Assembly: GCA_900317865.1 (NCBI GenBank)
Contig: ONIK01000042.1
Coordinates: forward strand, 1-14,664
Length of the DNA stretch: 14,664 bases
Source of the DNA: an uncultured Methanobrevibacter sp.
GTDB lineage: Archaea > Methanobacteriota > Methanobacteria > Methanobacteriales > Methanobacteriaceae
Reading direction: 5' to 3'
The notes below the pieces were generated by a model. The model saw only the letters and a program-made list of their open reading frames with translations. It was not told the DNA's origin and searched no databases. The translations under genes were made by a program, and so were the position numbers. Shown here in pieces: positions 6,888 through 12,435 of the stretch (positions are counted from its first letter, which is position 1; each line of letters starts with the position of its first letter).

Positions 6888-6934
6888 AAGTCATACTCTC
6901 TAACTTAAATGAGATAAATTATAAGTTAACATGA
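6888..6934. repeat. 47-bp repeat, copy 1
   Basis: Begins AAGTCATACTCTCT and continues with a 33-bp core (6902-6934) identical to copy 2. The core contains AACTTA and TAAGTT as an inverted pair 14 bp apart. Copy 1 differs from copy 2 at 5 of 47 positions, all in the first 14 bp. It lies about 48 bp before the parA start codon, where the promoter is expected. Confidence 0.9.
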
Positions 6935-6960
6935 CTTTTAAGTTAAAAGGTATAACAATT

Positions 6961-7007
6961 AAGTTACACCCCCCAACTTAAATGAGATAAATTATAAGTT
7001 AACATGA
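6961..7007. repeat. 47-bp repeat, copy 2
   Basis: Begins AAGTTACACCCCCC, including a run of six C, the only GC-rich patch in this region; its 33-bp core (6975-7007) is identical to copy 1. Starts 73 bp after the start of copy 1, close to seven helical turns. Confidence 0.9.
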
Positions 7008-7065
7008 ATAACTTCTTTATTTTACTTTAAAAATTCTAAGTTAGCAGGTATAACTTTTTAATTAA

Positions 7066-7112
7066 AAGTTAGACCCTCAAACTTAAAAGTGATAAATTTT
7101 AAGTTAACATGA
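7066..7112. repeat. 47-bp repeat, copy 3
   Basis: Begins AAGTTAGACCCTCA; the core (7080-7112) differs from copies 1 and 2 at three positions, with the AACTTA/TAAGTT inverted pair preserved. Overall 6 of 47 positions differ from copy 2. Starts 105 bp after copy 2, ten helical turns. Same orientation as the other copies. Confidence 0.88.
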
Positions 7113-7272
7113 ATAAGTTATACGAAATAACTTCTAACATTTAAGTTATTATGAATAAGTTAAAAGATTTAAGTTTTAACTAATATGTTATAGTTTATAA
7201 CTTCCACCTTATAAAGTATTTGTTTTCACAAATAAGTTATTAGTTATAAGTGATAAGTTATAATGAAATTTA

Positions 7273-7294
7273 GTTATAACTTATAAGTTATAAC
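7273..7294. repeat. Perfect 22-bp palindrome
   Basis: The 22 bases equal their own reverse complement. The palindrome is built of GTTATAAC at each end and ACTTATAAGT in the middle, each itself palindromic and overlapping its neighbour by two bases. It carries the same AAGTTA/TAACTT words as the rest of the region, and lies beside the trpB2 terminator T-tract, so it could serve as terminator hairpin or as a protein-binding site. Confidence 0.85.
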
Positions 7295-7295
7295 A

Positions 7296-7318
7296 ATAAA
7301 AAAATAAAAAAATAAAAG
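7296..7318 (-). terminator. T-rich terminator of trpB2
   Basis: Minus-strand reading gives several T-runs of four to seven bases separated by single A residues, starting about 14 bp after the trpB2 stop. Typical archaeal T-tract terminator. Confidence 0.6.
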
Positions 7319-7331
7319 AGTGAAAATCACC

Positions 7332-8633
7332 CTATTTAGCGTTTTGCATTGTACCCTCAAAGTATGAAGCATAACCTTTTAAATCAAGCATTCCATGACC
7401 TGAAAAATTCATTACAATAGTTTTTTCTTCTCCAGTCTCTTTGCATTTCAATGCTTCATCAATAGTTACTCTGATTGCATGAGTGGTCTCAGGTGCAGGC
7501 ACTATTCCTTCACAGCGAGCAAAAGTGATTCCTGCATCAAATACATCTTTTTGATGAACTGCCCTAGGGGAGATGTAACCTTCTTTAGTTAAAAGTGAAA
7601 CAATCGGAGACATTCCATGATATCTTAATCCACCAGCATGAACAGATGGAGCAACAAAATCATGTCCTAAGGTAAACATCTTAAGCATTGGAGTAAAACC
7701 GTTAATATCACCAAAGTCGTATTCATAACTACCTTTAGTTAAAGTAGGACAAGCACTAGGTTCCACTGCAATAAATTCAGTGTCAGAGTTGCCGTCAAGT
7801 TTATCTTTAAGCAATGGGAAAAATGATCCGGCCAAATTACTTCCACCACCGGCACAAGCAATCACTACATCAGGTTCCTCTTCAGCTTTTTCTAACTGTA
7901 ATTTAATTTCCTGACCAATAACAGTTTGATGTAACATTACATGATTTAAAACACTACCTAATGAGTATTTTACACCATCATTATTTAATGCCTCTTCCAT
8001 AGCTTCAGAAATAGCTACACCTAAAGAACCAGGATGATCAGGATTTTCTTTTAATATTTGGCGTCCAATTTCAGTATTTTCACTAGGAGAAGCAAAAACC
8101 TGACCATCATAAATACTCATGATATTTTTTCTGTCAGGTTTTTGATTAAAAGAAACTTTAACCATGTAAACGGTACAATCTAAATCCAACATATTACATG
8201 CAAGAGATAAAGCTGTTCCCCATTGACCAGCTCCAGTTTCAGTAGTTAATCTTTCAACCCCTTCTTTTTTAGCAAAATATGCTTGAGGAATAGCTGAATT
8301 TAACTTATGTGATCCGGTAGGAGAAGTATCTTCTCTTTTATAATAAATTTTAGCAGGAGTATTTAAGAATTTTTCGAGCCTGGTAGCTCTAAATAAAGGA
8401 GAAGGTCTTCCTATTTGCATATAAATTTCTCTTACTTCTTCAGGAATTTTAATATATCTATCAGATGCAAATTCTTGAGCTAAAGCTTCTTTAGTAAAAG
8501 CTTTCTCTAAATCTCCAATCTGATTTTTACCTTCACTGTTTTTTGGTTCCGGAAGTGCAACAGGTAAGTCTGCCAGAATATTATACCAATTTTTTGGCAC
8601 TTCATCAGAATCTAAAGTAATCTTATAGTTCAT
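7332..8633 (-). CDS. trpB2: Tryptophan synthase beta chain, TrpB2 type
   Basis: PLP enzyme joining indole (or related donor) to serine to give tryptophan. The 433-residue length, the N-terminal extension before the RPSPL segment (IGRPSPLFRATRLEKFL, 74-90) and the surrounding sequence fit the archaeal TrpB2 subgroup rather than the shorter operon-encoded TrpB1. The PLP lysine is K110 in SPTGSHKLNSA; TETGAGQWGTA (about 131-141) holds the catalytic Glu and GGGSNLAGSF (about 263-272) binds the PLP phosphate. TrpB2 proteins usually lack the features needed to pair tightly with TrpA and may salvage indole. No trpA or other trp gene is nearby. The TATA box at 8657-8664 predicts a leaderless or nearly leaderless transcript. 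TRP boxes at 8671-8688 suggest repression by TrpY when tryptophan is plentiful. Confidence 0.93.
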   Translation of the reverse strand: MNYKITLDSDEVPKNWYNILADLPVALPEPKNSEGKNQIGDLEKAFTKEALAQEFASDRYIKIPEEVREIYMQIGRPSPLFRATRLEKFLNTPAKIYYKREDTSPTGSHKLNSAIPQAYFAKKEGVERLTTETGAGQWGTALSLACNMLDLDCTVYMVKVSFNQKPDRKNIMSIYDGQVFASPSENTEIGRQILKENPDHPGSLGVAISEAMEEALNNDGVKYSLGSVLNHVMLHQTVIGQEIKLQLEKAEEEPDVVIACAGGGSNLAGSFFPLLKDKLDGNSDTEFIAVEPSACPTLTKGSYEYDFGDINGFTPMLKMFTLGHDFVAPSVHAGGLRYHGMSPIVSLLTKEGYISPRAVHQKDVFDAGITFARCEGIVPAPETTHAIRVTIDEALKCKETGEEKTIVMNFSGHGMLDLKGYASYFEGTMQNAK

Positions 8634-8656
8634 GATAATATTTTAATAAGATGCAC

Positions 8657-8664
8657 TATTTAAA
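8657..8664 (-). promoter_or_regulatory. TATA box of trpB2
   Basis: The minus strand reads TTTAAATA, centred about 27 bp before the ATG at 8633, preceded by the A-rich AAAAGC as a possible BRE. Expected start within a few bases of the ATG; no Shine-Dalgarno, so leaderless translation is likely. Confidence 0.55.
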
Positions 8665-8670
8665 GCTTTT

Positions 8671-8688
8671 TTGTACAAAAATGTACAA
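8671..8688. promoter_or_regulatory. Paired TRP boxes (TGTACA), probable TrpY operator
   Basis: TTGTACAAAAATGTACAA is an inverted repeat with 7-bp arms. It contains two TGTACA hexamers (8672-8677, 8682-8687) whose centres are 10 bp apart, one helical turn. In Methanothermobacter thermautotrophicus the repressor TrpY binds TRP boxes of consensus TGTACA and is known to regulate trpB2. Here the boxes lie just upstream of the trpB2 TATA/BRE and 4 bp before the probable TATA of the divergent DUF1786 gene, so both could be affected. Site identity is seen directly; use by a TrpY here is inference. Confidence 0.75.
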
Positions 8689-8692
8689 TCAA

Positions 8693-8700
8693 TATATTAA
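8693..8700 (+). promoter_or_regulatory. Probable TATA box of the DUF1786-PHP operon
   Basis: TATATTAA is centred about 30 bp before the ATG at 8727, giving a start near 8722 and a leader of only a few bases. No Shine-Dalgarno is present. The later A/T stretch at 8709-8715 is too close to the ATG to be the TATA box. Confidence 0.4.
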
Positions 8701-8726
8701 TAAAATGAAATATAAAAAAAATTAAC

Positions 8727-9764
8727 ATGAGAATTTTAGCTATTGATGTGGGTACAGGAACACAGGACATAATGATATATGATAATGAAAAAGAATTAGA
8801 AAATTCAATTAAGTTAGTACTGCCTTCACCACACCTATTTATCTCCCAACAGGTAAGAGAAATTGAAAACGATTTGTATTTCAATGGAGAGATAATGGGT
8901 GGGGGAAAAATTAAAAAAACCCTACAGGAACATATGGAAAAAGGATATAAAGTTGTAATGGAAGAAATTCCAGCGAAAACAATAAGAGATAAAATATCAC
9001 AGGTTGAAGCATTGGGAATTGAAATTGCATCTCCTGAAAAAGAGTATAAGGATTATACAAGAATAACGCTTGGAGATATAAACATTACAAAATTATCAGA
9101 ATTTTTACTGGGATATGACCTTGAATTTGATTTTGATGAAATAGCAATTGCTGTTCAGGACCATGGATATAATGAAAATATGGGAGATAGAGATTTCAGA
9201 TTTGAAAAGTTCCGTGAAAAATTAAAAGAACCGATGAACCCTGAAGAATTCTCATTTAAAGGAAATGTTCCAGAATATTATACAAGAATGAAAGCCGTTG
9301 AAAGATCCTTGAAAAGGGAAGGAATTGAAGCAGAGCCATTATTAATGGATACAAAATTTGCATCAATAGCTGGAATGTGTTGGGATGAAACTGCAGCAAA
9401 TTTAAATAGCTTTATAGCAATAGACATTGGAAACGGGCATACTACAGCTGCATCAATAGAAGACGGTAAAATACAGGGAATATTTGAACATCACACATCA
9501 TCATTAACACCGGAAAGTTTAGAAAATTATTTGAAACGTCTGGCAGATGGAATAATAACAAATGAAGAGGTTTATAATGATTACGGCCACGGCGCTCATG
9601 TAATAAACCCGATTTCTGAAATTGAAAAAGTGATTGTCAGCGGGCCAAAACGTGAATTAATAGAAAAAACAAACTTGGATTGGCATCATGCATGTCCTGG
9701 GGGAGATGTGATGATGACAGGAACAATAGGATTAATAAAAACATTAGAGGTGTATGATGTATAA
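8727..9764 (+). CDS. DUF1786 family protein (ASKHA-like fold, COG4012 type)
   Basis: A 345-residue archaeal protein of unknown function that I place in the DUF1786 family. It has two sugar-kinase/actin-like nucleotide-binding motifs: RILAIDVGTGTQDIMIYD at the N-terminus (2-19, phosphate-1 type loop) and FIAIDIGNGHTTAASIEDGKI (about 229-249, phosphate-2 type loop), followed by VIVSGPKRE (302-310, adenosine-type motif) and a Gly-rich PGGDVMMTGTIGL (324-336). This arrangement suggests ATP binding, but no substrate is known; database names linking the family to pyruvate formate-lyase activation are not supported by anything seen here. It overlaps the PHP gene by 8-11 nt, so the two are probably translationally coupled. 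It starts divergently from trpB2 across a 93-bp gap. Confidence 0.8.
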   Translation: MRILAIDVGTGTQDIMIYDNEKELENSIKLVLPSPHLFISQQVREIENDLYFNGEIMGGGKIKKTLQEHMEKGYKVVMEEIPAKTIRDKISQVEALGIEIASPEKEYKDYTRITLGDINITKLSEFLLGYDLEFDFDEIAIAVQDHGYNENMGDRDFRFEKFREKLKEPMNPEEFSFKGNVPEYYTRMKAVERSLKREGIEAEPLLMDTKFASIAGMCWDETAANLNSFIAIDIGNGHTTAASIEDGKIQGIFEHHTSSLTPESLENYLKRLADGIITNEEVYNDYGHGAHVINPISEIEKVIVSGPKRELIEKTNLDWHHACPGGDVMMTGTIGLIKTLEVYDV

Positions 9765-10413
9765 TATGGACACGCATATTCACAGCGAGTATTCACCTGA
9801 TTCAAAAGCAAAACTTGAAGATATTTTTAAAGTTGCAAAAAATAGAAATTTAGACATAATTGCAATTAGTGACCATAATACAGTTGACGGTTCAAAAGAG
9901 GCTCAAAGACTAACAAAAAATGATGATTTACTGGTAATTCCATCATTAGAGATATCATCTCTTGAAGGTCATATTTTAGGTTTCGGATGTCAGGAAAACA
10001 TAAAACGGGACCTGCCGGCAGCCGAAACTATAGATTTAGTTCATGAACAGGGGGGTCTTGCAATAATACCTCATCCATACTGTTTTTATAGACATGGACT
10101 ATTATGTAAAGCGGATTATAAAGATTTAAAGATTGATGCAATTGAAACAAAAAACGCACGTTTTATAGTAGGTTATTGTAACAATAAAGCAAAAAATTTA
10201 TCAAAAAAAGAAAATTTACCTGGACTGGGAGCAAGCGATGCCCATTACTTTAAATTCGTAGGTGACTGTTATTCTAAAATTGACTGTGAAAAAGATATTG
10301 ACAGCGTGTTAAAGTCTATAAAAAAAGGTAAGGTAGAAGCCCTTGGAAAAGGAACTTCAAATATTCGATTAACCAAATATTTAATTGATTATAAAATATT
10401 AAAAAGAATTTAA
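9757..10413 (+). CDS. PHP-domain metal-dependent phosphoesterase
   Basis: PHP-superfamily hydrolase. Counting from the first ATG (9754, 219 residues), the metal ligands are complete: H8 and H10 (DTHIH), D40 and H41 (AISDHNT), E66 (SLEIS), H73 (EGHILG), H107 (PHP) and D162/H164 (SDAH). This is the pattern of small stand-alone PHP phosphoesterases, which bind two or three metals and cleave phosphomonoesters such as nucleoside bisphosphates; the substrate here is unknown. Three ATGs are possible: 9754, 9757 and 9766. GAGGTG at 9746-9751 gives the best spacing to 9757, chosen here; 9766 gives the compact MDTHIH start. The gene overlaps the DUF1786 stop, so the two are one operon. Its stop codon touches that of the convergent alba gene with no gap. 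Confidence 0.85.
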   Translation: MYNMDTHIHSEYSPDSKAKLEDIFKVAKNRNLDIIAISDHNTVDGSKEAQRLTKNDDLLVIPSLEISSLEGHILGFGCQENIKRDLPAAETIDLVHEQGGLAIIPHPYCFYRHGLLCKADYKDLKIDAIETKNARFIVGYCNNKAKNLSKKENLPGLGASDAHYFKFVGDCYSKIDCEKDIDSVLKSIKKGKVEALGKGTSNIRLTKYLIDYKILKRI

Positions 10414-10680
10414 TTATTTTACTAGTTTAATTTCTATTATAGAAACATTAGTTTTTTCATTATTGTAGTTTTCAACTTCTTCTGTTGAAATTTGAATGTC
10501 TGCAACATCGGCTTTTTGAACAAAACTGTTTCTAACAATTTCTGCAGTATCAACAGCACGACTAATAGCTTTACCTCTAGCCCTTAAAGTAACAGTGTCA
10601 TAGTCATTGAATTGTGTTACAACTGCCAATACATAGTTCATAACTGGTTTATTACCAATATAAATAGTGTTTTCTTCCAT
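10414..10680 (-). CDS. albA: Alba family DNA/RNA-binding chromatin protein
   Basis: Small basic-surface protein of 88 residues, the standard Alba size, binding DNA and RNA as a dimer and helping to package the archaeal chromosome. NTIYIGNKPVMNYVLAVVTQF (4-24) is the diagnostic Alba N-terminus, with K11 at the DNA-contacting loop; relatives often have a second basic residue where this protein has Asn10. VTLRARGKAISRAVDTAEIVRNSF (29-52) is the conserved central helix, and the C-terminal strand NVSIIEIKL completes the fold. It starts 2 bp after the leuA stop, and its Shine-Dalgarno GGAGAT (10687-10692) overlaps the last leuA codons, so it is co-transcribed with leuA and possibly translationally coupled. 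Methanobacteriales also have histones, so Alba is probably one of several chromatin proteins. Confidence 0.92.
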   Translation of the reverse strand: MEENTIYIGNKPVMNYVLAVVTQFNDYDTVTLRARGKAISRAVDTAEIVRNSFVQKADVADIQISTEEVENYNNEKTNVSIIEIKLVK

Positions 10681-10682
10681 GA

Positions 10683-12260
10683 TTATATCTCCTGTGATTG
10701 TTTTAATTTAATATTTAATTCTTCACTGGATCGTTTTATTAGTAACAGTTTATTGATAGAATCCAATACGGCTAAAATACTTGCCATTACAACATCATCA
10801 TCAATAGCTCTTCCAGTTGATTTATTACCTTCTTTATCAGAAGATATAACAAAAACATCGGCTAAAGCATCGGTACCACCATTTATAGCCTCCAAATTAT
10901 ATTCTTCAAGTTCAATATGCATTGTATCCTTTATTAAATGACGAATAGCATTTAAAGAAGCATCAATTGGACCAACACCAGTATCGGAAGTTTCTTTTTC
11001 TACTCCATCTATCTCTAATTTAACTGTTGCTGTAGGGGAAACAATATTTCCGCATAACAATCCCAATCCCTTTAATTTAATTGGAGTTTCGCGAGCTGAA
11101 CTTAACTCAGTTAAAGCGATTGCCTTTAAATCATCATCAGTTACACATTTACCCTTATCACCTAATTCTTTAATTTGAGAAAAAACCTTATCAAATTGAT
11201 TATCGTTTAAATCAATATGATATTCTTCTAATTTTGATTTTAATGCATTAGCTCCAGTATGTTTACCTAAAATAATTTTTCTAGAATGACCTACAAGTTC
11301 TGGAGATATAGGTTCATATGTAGCTGAATTTTCTAAAATACCATGAACATGAATACCAGACTCATGGGCAAATGCATTAGCTCCAACAATTGGTTTGTTT
11401 ACTGGCATTTTAACACCAGTCAATCTGCCTACGAAATCTGATAGACTATATAATTGCGAAGTATCGATATTTAAATCAATTTTATATGCAGCATGAAGCG
11501 CAACAACAATTTCTTCAAGTGAAGAATTACCTGTCCGTTCACCCATACCATTAACCGTTGCATGAGCTTGACAAGCTCCACATTCAATAGCCGTTAATGT
11601 ATTGGCAGTAGCTAAACCGAAATCATTGTGAAAATGAACGCTAATAGGAGTATCATATTTATATATTATATAACTCATTAATTCTCTTGTCATTACTGGT
11701 GTAAGAATACCTACAGTGTCTGGAATATTAATAAAATCAATTCCAGCATCAACAAGTTCATCATAAAAGCTAAATAAAAATTCTGCTTCGGTTCTGGTAG
11801 CATCTTCGGCGGAAAATTCAACACATAAACCATGATCTTTTGCATAATCAACAGCTTCAACTGCAGTAGAAATAACTGTTTCTTTAGACATTTTTAATTT
11901 ATAGTCTCTATGCAATGGAGATGTTCCAATAAAAATATGTATATAATCAATATCAGTATCTAATGCCGAATCAATATCACTTTTAACACAACGTGCCAAA
12001 CCAACGGTAGTAGCGTCCAAATCCAATGATTTAGTTTTTTTTACAGCATTAAATTCGCCGTGGGAAGCGGCCGGAAAACCTGCTTCAATTTTATCAACAC
12101 CCAAATCATCGAGTTTTTGAGCAATCTGAATTTTTTCATCTACTGTTAGAGCAACCCCTGGAGTTTGTTCACCATCTCTTAATGTTGTATCAAAAAAATA
12201 AATTTCTTCAGGAAGATTCATGTAATCTCTTTTTAGAATATTGATGTCTTGACGATACAT
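10683..12260 (-). CDS. leuA: 2-isopropylmalate synthase
   Basis: First committed step of leucine synthesis: acetyl-CoA + 2-oxoisovalerate to 2-isopropylmalate. The DRE-TIM barrel opens with FFDTTLRDGEQTPGVALT (22-39; catalytic/metal R28 and D29), then KIEAGFPAASHGEF, and carries the HFHNDFGLATANT metal-site HxH and NGMGERTGNSSLEEIV. The 525-residue length includes the C-terminal LeuA allosteric dimer domain (from about residue 390), which carries leucine feedback inhibition. This rules out AksA-type homocitrate synthases that lack it. EAGFPAAS and HVHGILENSATYEPISPELVGH resemble archaeal LeuA more than citramalate synthase. The start at 12260 has GGAGAT upstream; an alternative ATG at 12221 begins closer to the conserved region. 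First gene of the leuA-alba operon. Confidence 0.9.
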   Translation of the reverse strand: MYRQDINILKRDYMNLPEEIYFFDTTLRDGEQTPGVALTVDEKIQIAQKLDDLGVDKIEAGFPAASHGEFNAVKKTKSLDLDATTVGLARCVKSDIDSALDTDIDYIHIFIGTSPLHRDYKLKMSKETVISTAVEAVDYAKDHGLCVEFSAEDATRTEAEFLFSFYDELVDAGIDFINIPDTVGILTPVMTRELMSYIIYKYDTPISVHFHNDFGLATANTLTAIECGACQAHATVNGMGERTGNSSLEEIVVALHAAYKIDLNIDTSQLYSLSDFVGRLTGVKMPVNKPIVGANAFAHESGIHVHGILENSATYEPISPELVGHSRKIILGKHTGANALKSKLEEYHIDLNDNQFDKVFSQIKELGDKGKCVTDDDLKAIALTELSSARETPIKLKGLGLLCGNIVSPTATVKLEIDGVEKETSDTGVGPIDASLNAIRHLIKDTMHIELEEYNLEAINGGTDALADVFVISSDKEGNKSTGRAIDDDVVMASILAVLDSINKLLLIKRSSEELNIKLKQSQEI

Positions 12261-12281
12261 AAAAATAAATCTCCATTTGGT

Positions 12282-12314
12282 ATAATTATATAATTATTTT
12301 CAGTAATTTAAATA
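12282..12314 (-). promoter_or_regulatory. leuA operon promoter with 16-bp palindrome
   Basis: The minus strand carries TATTTAAA at 12307-12314, predicting a start near 12285 and a leader of about 25 nt containing GGAGAT. A perfect 16-bp palindrome, ATAATTATATAATTAT (12282-12297), overlaps the predicted start and may be an operator. In DNA this AT-rich such a palindrome can arise by chance, and its own TATATA could instead be the TATA box. Confidence 0.35.
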
Positions 12315-12402
12315 CTTATCGTTTAATTTTTTTAATGTATAATCGTATAATGTACTAATAATAACATTAATCAAAAAAATAATGTATATAACAATGAAAA
12401 TT

Positions 12403-12426
12403 TTTAAATTATATGAAATCATATAA
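12403..12426 (+). promoter_or_regulatory. Promoter of the second MATE gene with inverted repeat
   Basis: TTTAAATTA at 12403-12411 is centred about 29 bp before the ATG at 12436, predicting an almost leaderless transcript; no Shine-Dalgarno is present. TTATATGAAATCATATAA (12409-12426) is an inverted repeat with perfect 8-bp arms around two A residues. It overlaps the TATA box and the space to the start site, so a protein bound there would block transcription. No regulator gene is adjacent. Confidence 0.45.
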
Positions 12427-12435
12427 TATTATTTA

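Larger units (their letters stand above)
6841..7331. other. 490-bp gene-free repeat region upstream of parA
   Basis: No credible coding frame is present. The region is very AT-rich and saturated with the hexamer AAGTTA or its complement TAACTT, about twenty copies by hand count between 6901 and 7290. It holds three 47-bp repeats (nearest parA), a partial fourth copy (7140-7162 repeats 7098-7120 with 21 of 23 matches), a 22-bp palindrome and the trpB2 terminator. The parA promoter must also lie here, probably within repeat copy 1, but no consensus TATA box stands out. An inverted repeat ATGAC-N5-GTCAT sits at 6880-6894, and AAAAGTCAT (6886-6894) recurs inverted at 6931-6939 around copy 1. Confidence 0.85.

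Noticed and set aside
6888..7112. Miniature transposable elements
   Set aside because: The 47-bp copies lack matching target-site duplications and transposon-like ends, and they sit in an ordered tandem arrangement in front of parA. A genome-wide search would settle it.
6888..7294. CRISPR array or CRISPR-like repeats
   Set aside because: Only three full copies, with unequal gaps (26 and 58 bp), much internal degeneracy and no cas genes nearby; word clustering fits protein-binding sites better.
8660..8884. 74-residue open frame on the minus strand upstream of trpB2
   Set aside because: It covers the TRP boxes and promoters and is antisense to the DUF1786 N-terminus; no motif or start signals.
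10612..10941. 109-residue open frame on the plus strand
   Set aside because: It spans the antisense of the alba start and leuA end, with no promoter, ribosome-binding site or family motif.
10683..12260. Citramalate or homocitrate synthase (CimA, AksA)
   Set aside because: Full allosteric C-terminal domain and EAGFPAAS/YEPISPELVGH segments resemble LeuA; assignment still rests on motif memory, not on a tree.
12298..12402. Additional operator from TATAAT/ATGTAT repeats between leuA and the second MATE gene
   Set aside because: Short direct repeats such as TATAATCGTATAAT are weak and expected in DNA this rich in A and T.
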